Position numbers and translations under genes: made by a program
The notes under the pieces: generated by a model
Seen by the model: only the letters and a program-made list of their open reading frames with translations
The model's database searches: none
What the model was told of the DNA's origin: nothing
Assembly: GCF_018531495.1 (NCBI RefSeq)
Contig: NZ_JAHDTI010000030.1
Coordinates: 1-46,334 of the forward strand
Length of the DNA: 46,334 nucleotides
DNA from: Nonomuraea sediminis
GTDB lineage: Bacteria; Actinomycetota; Actinomycetes; Streptosporangiales; Streptosporangiaceae
Direction: 5' to 3'
Shown here: one piece after another, positions 25,317 through 32,494 of the stretch
How the letters are laid out: each line of letters starts with the position of its first letter
Numbering within the stretch: the stretch's first letter is position 1

Positions 25317-25975
25317 CGGAACATCACCACCAGCACGGCCGCTGCCGACAGCAGCACGGGCACGCCCGGCGGGAAGAACGGGGTCGCGCACAGCGCGATC
25401 GCCGCCCCGATGGCGGCCAGCACGCGCAGCCGCCTGTCGCCGGCCAGGCGCGGCCACAGGATCGCCAGGAACGTCGCGGGACCCACCGCGTCGAGCCCGA
25501 GCACGCCCGGGTCGCCCAGCGCCGAGGTGCCCAGCGCGCCTACCAGCGTGGTCAGGTTCCACACGATGTACAGCGAGGCGAACGTGGTCACGAAGCCCGC
25601 CCTGGCCGCCTCCGGGGTCGGCTGGGCCAGGCTCACCGCGGTCGTCTCGTCGATCACGCCGTGCGCCGCCAGCAGCCTGCGCGGGCCGCGGAAGCCCAGG
25701 ATGTCGGCCATCCGCAGGCCGTACAGCGTGTTCCTGCCGCCGAGCAGCAGCGCGCCGGCGGCGGCCGCCACCAGGTCGCCGCCCGCGCCCACGGCGCCGG
25801 CGAAGGCGAACTGGGAGGCGCCGGTGAAGGTCAGCAGGCTCATCGCGCACGCCTGCGCCACGCTCAGCCCGGAGGTTATCGCTGCCGCCCCGAAGGCCAC
25901 CCCCGAGAGGCCGACCGCCAGGCCCACCCCCAAACCGTCCCGGATGGCCGAGGAACGGTGTGTCGTCTGTTCCAT
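25313..25975 (-). CDS. azlC: AzlC family branched-chain amino acid exporter
   Basis: Integral membrane protein of 220 aa with the AzlC domain: MRDGLG-type N-terminus (AIRDGLGVGLAVGLSGVAFG), the conserved LTFTGASQFAFAGA motif and GGRNTLYGLRMAD. The family exports branched-chain amino acids together with AzlD. The start ATG 25975 lies 11 bases after the AraC gene stop, with no room for a promoter, so it is co-transcribed with the AraC regulator and probably with the kinase genes before it. Confidence 0.92.
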   Translation of the reverse strand: MEQTTHRSSAIRDGLGVGLAVGLSGVAFGAAAITSGLSVAQACAMSLLTFTGASQFAFAGAVGAGGDLVAAAAGALLLGGRNTLYGLRMADILGFRGPRRLLAAHGVIDETTAVSLAQPTPEAARAGFVTTFASLYIVWNLTTLVGALGTSALGDPGVLGLDAVGPATFLAILWPRLAGDRRLRVLAAIGAAIALCATPFFPPGVPVLLSAAAVLVVMFR

Positions 25976-25986
25976 GACGCCCGAGG

Positions 25987-26829
25987 CTAGGTGGTGGGGG
26001 AATGTCCAGTCTTGTACGTTCCTGCGGCCCGTTGGTAGGCGGCGGGAGGGACGCCCACGATGCGCTTGAAGTGCCGGTTCAGGTGGGCCTGGTCGGTGAA
26101 GCCCACCTCGGCGGCCACGTCCGCCGGCCGTACGCCCGAATCGAGCAGGCGGCGGGCCTGCCGTACCCGCAGTTGCGTGAGGTAGGCGTGCGGCGGCAGG
26201 CCCGTGGCGGCCTTGAACGCGCGTAGCAGCGGGAACGGCCTGGCCCGCACCTCCGCCGCCAGGTCCTCCAGCGTCGGCGGGTCGACCAGGCGCTCGCGCA
26301 GCACGTCCAGCGCCTCGCGCACCGCCTGCGCGCCCGCCGCCGCCTGCGGCGCCGTCGGCCTGGGCGCGCCGTGCGAGGTCAGCAGCCGGGCGAACGAGGT
26401 GCGCACCAGCGTGGAGGCGGCCAGGTCGTCGCCGAGCTCGGCCGCCAGATGCGCCCTGCCGAGCAGCGCCGCCACCGCGGGATCACGCACCACCTGCTCG
26501 GGGAAGTACGGCGTGCCGTACGGCAGGCCGAGCTCCTCCGCCAGCGCGGCCATCGAGTCCGTGGACGGGTAGAGCATGCGGTAGGCCCAGCCGCCGGGCA
26601 CGCCCGCCTGGCCGGTGTGCGGGGTGTCGGGGTTGACCAGCACGATCTCGCCCTCGGCCGCCCGCAGCAGGCTGCCGCGGTGGTGGAACTCCTCCACGCC
26701 GGTCAGGATGACCCCGATCGCGTAGGAGTCGTGCACGTGCCTGGCGAAGCGGTGGGTCACGTAGCGGGCCTTGAGCAGGTCGACTTCGGGCACCGCCGGG
26801 TGCCGCCAGAAGTGGGCCTGCTCTTTCAT
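25987..26829 (-). CDS. AraC family transcriptional regulator
   Basis: AraC/XylS regulator of 280 aa. The N-terminal cupin-like ligand-binding domain (HVHDSYAIGVILTGVEEF, LVNPDTPHTGQ) occupies about residues 1-110, and the C-terminal double HTH lies at about 180-275, ending with the family signature EVGFTDQAHLNRHFKRIVGV. This AraC subfamily is often found beside AzlC/AzlD or LysE-type amino-acid exporters, which suggests it senses an amino acid and controls azlCD. Its ATG overlaps the stop of the upstream kinase (ATGA at 26826-26829), tying the regulator to the kinases. Confidence 0.9.
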   Translation of the reverse strand: MKEQAHFWRHPAVPEVDLLKARYVTHRFARHVHDSYAIGVILTGVEEFHHRGSLLRAAEGEIVLVNPDTPHTGQAGVPGGWAYRMLYPSTDSMAALAEELGLPYGTPYFPEQVVRDPAVAALLGRAHLAAELGDDLAASTLVRTSFARLLTSHGAPRPTAPQAAAGAQAVREALDVLRERLVDPPTLEDLAAEVRARPFPLLRAFKAATGLPPHAYLTQLRVRQARRLLDSGVRPADVAAEVGFTDQAHLNRHFKRIVGVPPAAYQRAAGTYKTGHSPTT

Positions 26830-28316
26830 CGCGGTCTGAACGTCTCCGTGAAGGTGTCGAAGTAGTGCTGGTTGGCGTCCCAGTCGCTGTCGGGCGTCTC
26901 CCAGTACACCGCGTACGTGCGGCCGTCACCGGTGCGGAAGCCCCGGTTGAGCACGTGGATCAGCGTGCCCGTGGAGTTCCTTCTGGTGAACTCCCAGTCG
27001 GCGGCCTGCATTCCAAGGTATCTGACCGGGGTGATCCCGAGCCGGGTGTAGTCGACCGTCCCCTGAGCCTTGATCTGCCGCTCGACGTCGCGCCAGTGGT
27101 CGACGGCGTTGGTCCACCCGTTCTCAGGGGCGGTCCACTCCACGATCAGCGTCCCGGGCGAGCCTGACCCCTTCACGGAAATCTGGGCGCGTCTGGGGTT
27201 CTTCGTGGCCTGCCAGCCCTGCGGGATGCCGATCGAGAAGCGGCCCTCGTCGTTGGTGAGCAGCCGCCAGCCCGCCGGCAGCGGGGTGGCCGTCGGCTTG
27301 GGCGACTTCGTGGGCGTCCTCGTCGCGGACGTCGTCGCAGTCGCAGTCGGAGTCGGAGTCGGAGTCGGGGTGGTGTGCCGCTGCTGGTTGACCAGGGCGA
27401 CCCCGCCCGCGCCGAGCGCGGCCACCACGGCCAGGCCGCCCACGACCGCCGGCCACTTGCCTGAACGCCTTCTGGCTGGTCGCGGCGCCTGGAGCGGGAC
27501 CGTGCGGCTCGGCTCGGCCGCCACGGCCCGCAGCACCTCGGCCGCCTGCTCGGCGGGGATCCTGGCGGCAGGGTCGCGGCGCAGCAGGCCCATGATCAGC
27601 GGCTTGAGCGCGCCCGCCCGCGCCGGCGGCCTGGGCTCGTCGCGCAGCACCGCGGCCACCGTCGCCGCCCAGCTGTCACGGCGGAACGGCGGCTCGCCCT
27701 CCACCGCGGTGTACAGCGTCGCGCCCAGCGACCACAGGTCGGACTCGGGCCGCGCGGGCTCGCCGTTGAGCCGCTCGGGCGGCATGTACGCGGGCGTGCC
27801 GACCAGCCCGCCGGTGGCCGTCAGCCCCGCCTCGGCCTCGAGCGCGGCGATGCCGAAGTCGGTCAGCACCACCCGCCCGTCATCGGCCAGCAGCACGTTC
27901 TCCGGTTTGACGTCGCGGTGCAGCACCCCGGTGGCGTGCGCGGCGCGCAGCGCGTCGAGCACGCGCGAGCCGATCAGCGCGGCCTGCCCGACCGGCAGCG
28001 GCCCCTGCTCGCGGATGACCTCGGCCAGTGAGCGCGAGCGCACCAGCTGCATGACGATCCAGGGCCTGCCGTCCTCCTCGATCACGTCGTGGATGACCAC
28101 CACGGACGGATGGTCGAGCCGGCCCGCGGCCCTGGCCTCCCTGATCGTGCGGGAGTTGAGCTCGGAGCGCTTGGCGTCGCCTATCCCCGTGTAACGGACC
28201 TCCTTGATGGCCACCGTGCGGTCGAGGAGCTCGTCGTAGGCGCGCCAGACCACCCCCATCCCGCCCTCGCCGAGCGGCTCGATGAGGCGGTAACGGTTGC
28301 TGACCTGCCTTTCCAC
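26826..28316 (-). CDS. Membrane serine/threonine protein kinase with extracellular sensor (copy 2)
   Basis: Pkn-type kinase of about 496 aa. Kinase domain about residues 9-270: GEGGMGVVW glycine loop, AIKEV lysine (K38), HRDVKPEN catalytic loop (D135), DFG (D153) and GTPAYMPPERL. A basic juxtamembrane stretch and one membrane segment (WPAVVGGLAVVAALGAGG, near residues 310-330) lead to a Thr/Pro linker and a C-terminal extracellular domain of about 145 aa (LPAGWRLLTN to TETFRPR). There are no PASTA repeats. Start GTG 28316 lies 11 bases after the stop of the first kinase; the frame upstream overlaps that gene and is rejected. The stop overlaps the AraC start. Ligand and targets are unknown. 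Confidence 0.9.
   Translation of the reverse strand: MERQVSNRYRLIEPLGEGGMGVVWRAYDELLDRTVAIKEVRYTGIGDAKRSELNSRTIREARAAGRLDHPSVVVIHDVIEEDGRPWIVMQLVRSRSLAEVIREQGPLPVGQAALIGSRVLDALRAAHATGVLHRDVKPENVLLADDGRVVLTDFGIAALEAEAGLTATGGLVGTPAYMPPERLNGEPARPESDLWSLGATLYTAVEGEPPFRRDSWAATVAAVLRDEPRPPARAGALKPLIMGLLRRDPAARIPAEQAAEVLRAVAAEPSRTVPLQAPRPARRRSGKWPAVVGGLAVVAALGAGGVALVNQQRHTTPTPTPTPTATATTSATRTPTKSPKPTATPLPAGWRLLTNDEGRFSIGIPQGWQATKNPRRAQISVKGSGSPGTLIVEWTAPENGWTNAVDHWRDVERQIKAQGTVDYTRLGITPVRYLGMQAADWEFTRRNSTGTLIHVLNRGFRTGDGRTYAVYWETPDSDWDANQHYFDTFTETFRPR
27334..27369 (-). repeat. Six 6-base units in kinase linker
   Basis: Six tandem hexamers (gtcgca/gtcgga/gtcggg on the plus strand) encode alternating Thr-Pro/Thr-Ala dipeptides in the extracellular linker of kinase copy 2. 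Gain or loss of units would change linker length without frameshift. Confidence 0.75.
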
Positions 28317-28327
28317 GGAGAGAAAGC

Positions 28328-30214
28328 CTACTTGGCCGGTTTGAAGGTGGTGGCGAACGTCTCGAAGAAGTGGAGATCCTTCTTCCACCTTGCGGCCAGG
28401 TTGTGCCAGTACAGCGCGTAGCCGCGGCCGTTGTCGGTGAGGAAACCGCGGTTGCGCACGTGGGTCTTGCCCGTGTTGGTGTTCCAGGTGAAGTCCCAGT
28501 CGGCCGCGGACTTCATGTAGTCCACCCGCTTGATGCCGATCAGCTGGTAGCCGCCGAACCTGCCGTCGGCGCCCTTCTCCTGCTGCTTCCAGTCCTTGTA
28601 CGGGTCGTCGCCGGGCCTGGACGCCTCCTCGATCATGAGGAAGGCGTTGGAGGCTGCGCCAGGGCCGCGGAAGAAGACCTGGTTGCCGTTGCGGTTGTAC
28701 TCGTCCCAGCCCTTCGGCAGGGCCACGGAAAAGCCCATCTTCTTGTCCTTGTACATCTTCCAGCCGTCCGGCAGCGCGTCGGCCGAGGCCGTGGGCGTGG
28801 GCGTCTGCGAGGGCTGGCTGGGGGTCGTGCTCGGCGAGCCGTGCCTGGCGGTGGGCGTGGCCGGCGCCAGGGAGACGTGCTCCTTCTTGGGCGGCGGCGG
28901 GGTCGTCGACGAGCCTGAGCGCAGGCCTAGATAGCCGCCCACGCCGGCGACCAGCACGACGGCCGCGCCCACCGCCGCGATCGGCCCGAACCTGCGGCCT
29001 CCGCCGCCGCGCGAGCGGACCGTGGGCTCGGCCGGAGGCAGGTCGACGGAGTCGACGTCCTGGGCGTCGTGGAACGCCTCGTGCGGCTCGGGCTGGCGGG
29101 CGCTGAACCAGGCGGCCTCGCGGGCCAGGTCCCGCGGCGCCTCCCTGAGCGAGCCCAGGGCGTCCTCGCCGGGCGAGCCGAGCGACGGGGTGCGGGGCGC
29201 CCTGCGGGTGACGTCGGGCTCGGGCGGTTCCAGGTTCACGGCCGGGGCCAGGCGGGTCCCCGTCTGCGGCAGCCGGATGGCGCGCAGCGTGGGGTCGGTG
29301 GGCATGTCGTCCTCGTCGGACTCGGGCTCGACCCGGGTCCGCGCCATCCTGGCCCGCGCGATGGCCCGCCGTAGCAGCCGCGCCGTCTCCTCATAGGTCA
29401 GGCGCTGCACCGGCTCCTTGGCCAGCAGCCCCTGGATGACCTCGCCGAGCGGCCCCTCCTGCTCGGCCGGGTCCGGCGGGTCGGTGAGTACGGCGTGCAT
29501 CGTCGCCAGCGCCATCCCGCGCTCGTGCGGAGAGCGGCCCTCCAGCGCGGTGTAGAGCGTGGCACCCAGCGACCACAGGTCCGACTCGCGGCGCGCGGGC
29601 AGCCCTTTCAGCCGCTCCGGCGCGATGAACGCCGGCGTGCCCGCCAGGCCGGTGACCGTGAGCTGGGTCTCGGTCTCCAGCGTGGCGATGCCGAAGTCGG
29701 TCAGCACCACCCGGCCGTCGTCGGCAAGCAGCACGTTCTCGGGTTTGACGTCGCGGTGCATCACGCCGGCCTCGTGCGCCGAGTGCAGCGCGTCGAGCAC
29801 GGCCAGGCCGATCTCGGCCACCCGCTTGGGCGGCAGCGGGCCGTCCTGCTTGATGACCGCGCCCAGGGAGCGGGAGGCCACCAGCTGCATGACGATCCAG
29901 GGGCGGCCGTCCTCCTCGATCACGTCGTGCACGACGATGACGTTCGGGTGCTCGAACCTGGCCGCCGCCCGCGCCTCACGCATGGTCCGCCGGTTCAGCA
30001 GCTGGACCTCGTCGCCCAGGGCCGCGGCGTACCTGACCTCCTTGACGGCGACCGTGCGGTCAAGGAGCTCGTCGTGGGCCCGCCACACGATCCCCATGCC
30101 GCCCTTGCCGATGGGTTCCTGCAGCTGGTACCGACCGGCGATGCGGCGCTCGTCCCGCTTTCGATCCGACGTCAACGGCCTCAAACCCTCCTCTAGGCCA
30201 AGAAATACTCCCAT
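28328..30214 (-). CDS. Membrane serine/threonine protein kinase with extracellular sensor (copy 1)
   Basis: Pkn-type kinase of 628 aa, paralogous to the next gene. The kinase domain (about residues 27-285) has GKGGMGIVW, AVKEVRY, HRDVKPENVLL, DFGIA and GTPAFIAPERL, all catalytic residues intact. A long acidic/Pro-rich juxtamembrane region of about 120 aa follows, then a membrane segment (FGPIAAVGAAVVLVAGVGGYLGL), a Thr/Pro/Ser linker and a C-terminal sensor domain (LPDGWKMYKDKKMGFSVALP to TTFKPAK) alignable with that of copy 2. ATG 30214 is used; a TTG at 30175 lies after GAGGAGG and could be the real start. First gene of the kinase-AraC-AzlCD run. Confidence 0.9.
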   Translation of the reverse strand: MGVFLGLEEGLRPLTSDRKRDERRIAGRYQLQEPIGKGGMGIVWRAHDELLDRTVAVKEVRYAAALGDEVQLLNRRTMREARAAARFEHPNVIVVHDVIEEDGRPWIVMQLVASRSLGAVIKQDGPLPPKRVAEIGLAVLDALHSAHEAGVMHRDVKPENVLLADDGRVVLTDFGIATLETETQLTVTGLAGTPAFIAPERLKGLPARRESDLWSLGATLYTALEGRSPHERGMALATMHAVLTDPPDPAEQEGPLGEVIQGLLAKEPVQRLTYEETARLLRRAIARARMARTRVEPESDEDDMPTDPTLRAIRLPQTGTRLAPAVNLEPPEPDVTRRAPRTPSLGSPGEDALGSLREAPRDLAREAAWFSARQPEPHEAFHDAQDVDSVDLPPAEPTVRSRGGGGRRFGPIAAVGAAVVLVAGVGGYLGLRSGSSTTPPPPKKEHVSLAPATPTARHGSPSTTPSQPSQTPTPTASADALPDGWKMYKDKKMGFSVALPKGWDEYNRNGNQVFFRGPGAASNAFLMIEEASRPGDDPYKDWKQQEKGADGRFGGYQLIGIKRVDYMKSAADWDFTWNTNTGKTHVRNRGFLTDNGRGYALYWHNLAARWKKDLHFFETFATTFKPAK

Positions 30215-30270
30215 AGGCAGGGATCTACGGCGACTCGCTTGAAGGTCAGTCCGCTATGTGGGAAGGGTGC

Positions 30271-30298
30271 TTCGGCAGGTGGACGGCTCGTGTAGGGT
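30271..30298 (+). promoter_or_regulatory. Possible promoter of chorismate mutase leader
   Basis: TTCGGC (30271-30276), 16-base spacer, TAGGGT (30293-30298). This would start the transcript at or next to ATG 30306, giving a leaderless peptide frame. A perfect TTGACA at 30301-30306 is an alternative -35 but has no matching -10 at the right distance. Confidence 0.35.
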
Positions 30299-30305
30299 TC
30301 TTGAC

Positions 30306-30362
30306 ATGACTTGTCGCTACGCGTTTACCGAGCCGGCTCCGGGAGGGCCGGTCGTCAGGTAG
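30306..30362 (+). CDS. Possible 18-residue leader peptide
   Basis: ATG-initiated frame encoding MTCRYAFTEPAPGGPVVR. It contains one Tyr and one Phe codon (codons 5 and 7), products of the chorismate mutase branch of the aromatic pathway, and it overlaps the 5' arm of an 8-base inverted repeat (30313-30320 with 30359-30366). It precedes an intrinsic terminator and a chorismate mutase fusion gene, so it may be an attenuation peptide. With only two aromatic codons this is suggestive, not proven; a riboswitch reading is equally open. Confidence 0.35.
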   Translation: MTCRYAFTEPAPGGPVVR

Positions 30363-30441
30363 CGACCACCTGGAGTCGGCACGAAGGCAGAGACACCCGT
30401 CTCTGCCTTTTTGGTTGTCAGCCGACTCCTGGAGAGTCGGC
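30313..30441 (+). promoter_or_regulatory. Structured leader with conditional terminator
   Basis: Elements in order: gtcgctac (30313-30320) pairs with gtagcgac (30359-30366), with an inner ccggc/gccgg stem; caggt/acctg (30356-30360, 30368-30372) can compete with that pairing; ggagtcggc (30372-30380) pairs with gccgactcc (30421-30429) around the terminator; and gccgactc (30421-30428) can instead pair with gagtcggc (30434-30441) just before the Shine-Dalgarno. The shared segment at 30421-30429 gives mutually exclusive folds. I do not recognise a known riboswitch class. Confidence 0.6.
30384..30412 (+). terminator. Strong intrinsic terminator in leader
   Basis: Perfect 11-base stem aaggcagagac / gtctctgcctt with a 4-base loop (accc) followed by TTTTT at 30408-30412. 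Such a textbook rho-independent terminator is unusual in this GC-rich sequence and lies 48 bases before the downstream gene, which is the layout of an attenuator. Confidence 0.85.
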
Positions 30442-30459
30442 CCGAGTGGGGAGCCGAAG

Positions 30460-31323
30460 ATGTCGTCGACCTTGGAACGCCGCGTGGTCACTGTGGGCGG
30501 GCTGCGCGTGGGCGATGGACCCGCCGTCGTGATCAGCAACCGGGTGAGCCTGCGCACCGCCGGCGTGCCGCAGAGCCGCTCCGGCGAGGGCGAGGTGGAC
30601 CACTGGTTCGCGGAGGGTGCTCTGGTCGAGCCCGCGTCCGCGGCCGACCTGCCCGCCATCGCCGCCAGGGCCGCCGGCGTGGTCGTGGGCGCCTCGTGGA
30701 CGCGTGACTTCCCGCTGGTCCGCGAGGCGGCGGCCACGAGATTGCCGATCGTGGTGGAGCGCAGGCCGGGGGCGTCGCTTGAGGAGTGGCTCGGCGTCGC
30801 CGACTACTGCGCGGCCCAGGGCAACGATCATGTCATCCTGTGCGAGACCGGCCTGGACCTGGCACTGCTGCAGCGGGCCAGGGCGAGTTCCGGCCGTCCG
30901 GTGATCGCCGACGTGTCAGGGAACGTGGCGCTCGCCGGGGCCGCGGTCGCCGCCGGGGCCGACGGCCTGATCGTCGGCGCCGCGCTGGACGGATCCGGTG
31001 ACGGGGCGGCCGCGGCGCTGGAGGAGGCGGCGCTCATCGGCGCGCTCGTCAGGCCCGAGACTCCGGCCACGCTGGCCGAGTGCCGCCAGGCCATCGACCG
31101 GGTGGACGCCGCGCTGGCCACCCTGCTCGAGCGGCGCGCGGCGATCGCCGGGATCGTGCAGGGGCTCAAGCCCGTCGGCGGCTTCGCCGGCCGCGACCCC
31201 GAGCGGGAGCGGGCGCTGGTCGCCAGGATGGCCGGGTGGGCGCCCACGCTGGGGGAGGAGCGGCTGGCGCCGATCATGAACGCGGTGATCGAGGCCGGTC
31301 TCCTGCTCGCCGAGGAAGGCTAG
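30460..31323 (+). CDS. DAHP-synthase-like (degenerate) domain fused to chorismate mutase
   Basis: 287 aa. Residues about 1-190 follow the pattern of the class I DAHP synthase barrel (GNDHVILCETGL, PVIADVSGNVALAGAAVAAGADGLIV), but the metal and substrate residues are lost: the usual SH of the DPSH motif is SG, the GPC motif and KPRT motif are absent, and the final E.H metal motif is not there. The C-terminal part (about 205-285) is an AroQ-type chorismate mutase with Arg209, LLERR, the GLK lysine and DPERE, so the mutase looks intact. The likely role is conversion of chorismate to prephenate, with the first domain as a scaffold or sensor. ATG 30460 has GGGGAG 6 bases upstream. The stop overlaps the convergent SGNH gene stop by 4 bases (CTAG). 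Confidence 0.75.
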   Translation: MSSTLERRVVTVGGLRVGDGPAVVISNRVSLRTAGVPQSRSGEGEVDHWFAEGALVEPASAADLPAIAARAAGVVVGASWTRDFPLVREAAATRLPIVVERRPGASLEEWLGVADYCAAQGNDHVILCETGLDLALLQRARASSGRPVIADVSGNVALAGAAVAAGADGLIVGAALDGSGDGAAAALEEAALIGALVRPETPATLAECRQAIDRVDAALATLLERRAAIAGIVQGLKPVGGFAGRDPERERALVARMAGWAPTLGEERLAPIMNAVIEAGLLLAEEG

Positions 31324-32417
31324 GCGGGCGGCGCGAAGTTGTTCATCGGCCTTCCAGGACCGGTGGCGATCTGCCTGTCGACCAGCTCGGCGTACCGCTT
31401 GTAGCCGCCGGCCGTGGGGTGGAAGCTGCGGCTCTCCACCGTCAGGTCGTCCAGGTTCACATCCAGCCCGTTGACGTACGGGTCGGGCGTGCCCACCTCG
31501 TGCCCGGCGAAGGCGTCGTAGGCGTCGACGAACTCCACGCTGCCGGGGCCGCCGAAGGCCGCGACGGCCCGGTCGAACTCCTTGGCCGCCGCCCCCAGCA
31601 CGTCGTCCAGCTTCCTGCTGACGCCGTTGAGCCAGCGCTGGTCGTCGACGCTGAGGTTGTTGACCCCGGCCGTGGGTTCGGCGGGGAACGGCCGCGGGTA
31701 GCCGACGACGACGATCCTGGCGAACGGCGCGCGGGTCCTGATCTCCCGCAGCACCGTGCGCACGCTGGAGCGCAGCTGGTCGATCCGGCCGCCCACCTCG
31801 GCGTCCTGGTCGGTGCAGGCGCTCGACCACGGCACCTTGACGATGCACGCCCGCAGCACGCCGGTGAAACCCGCGTCGTTCCCGCCGATGCTGACCGTCA
31901 CCAGGCTCGCCTGCCTGGTGACCCGGTCGATCTGGGGCTGCATGCCGTACTGGCCGTGCAGCAGTTGCGTGGTGGTGGCGCCGCTGCAGGCCCAGAAGGA
32001 GATCCCGCTGCCGAAGCCGAGGGCGCCGGCGATCTGCGGCGCGTAGGAGCCCTGGGCGCGGTGGCAGCGGTCGGCGCCGCCGTTGAGCGGGCGCTCGCCC
32101 GTCCGGTAGACGCCCTCCCCTGAGGAGTAGGAGTCGCCGAGCGCCACGTAGGTCCCGCTCACGGCCACCTGGCTGGGCGTCAGCCGGGCCTGCGAGGGCA
32201 GCCCGCCCCGCGGCGGCCCGTCCGTCGCGCATCCCGCGCGTAACGCCGCGCAGGCGACGAGCCGGGGGACGCCGAGCGCGACCACGCCCACGGCGAGCAG
32301 CACGCCGAGCGCCGCCGCGACCCCCACCCGCGCGATCTGCCGCCGGTGCCGTGACAGCGCGGCTCCGATTGCCCCGTCCAGCACGCCCTCCCCCGGCCGG
32401 CGATCATCCGCAGCCAA
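31320..32417 (-). CDS. Membrane-anchored SGNH/GDSL hydrolase
   Basis: 365 aa serine esterase/lipase-type protein with one N-terminal membrane segment (about residues 32-52) and an extracytoplasmic SGNH domain. Catalytic motifs: block I VALGDSYSSGEG (nucleophile Ser96), block III SIGGNDAGF, and the C-terminal SFHPTAGGYKRYAEL carrying the catalytic His. Six or more cysteines suggest disulfides, as in the Streptomyces secreted esterase group. Substrate unknown; possibly a polysaccharide or lipid esterase at the cell surface. The start ATG 32417 lies 77 bases after the TPR gene, so it could be part of the same transcript or separate. Confidence 0.85.
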   Translation of the reverse strand: MAADDRRPGEGVLDGAIGAALSRHRRQIARVGVAAALGVLLAVGVVALGVPRLVACAALRAGCATDGPPRGGLPSQARLTPSQVAVSGTYVALGDSYSSGEGVYRTGERPLNGGADRCHRAQGSYAPQIAGALGFGSGISFWACSGATTTQLLHGQYGMQPQIDRVTRQASLVTVSIGGNDAGFTGVLRACIVKVPWSSACTDQDAEVGGRIDQLRSSVRTVLREIRTRAPFARIVVVGYPRPFPAEPTAGVNNLSVDDQRWLNGVSRKLDDVLGAAAKEFDRAVAAFGGPGSVEFVDAYDAFAGHEVGTPDPYVNGLDVNLDDLTVESRSFHPTAGGYKRYAELVDRQIATGPGRPMNNFAPPA

Positions 32418-32494
32418 GAGCCTAAACCGCCCTGAGGCTCAGCGCTGACAGGCTTTCCAGCCGATCGCGATCGCCACACGGAGAACGCCGGCGG

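Noticed and set aside
30301..30306. TTGACA as -35 of the chorismate mutase gene
   Set aside because: No fitting -10 at 16-18 bases; the TAGGGT upstream gives a better promoter, though this is not certain.
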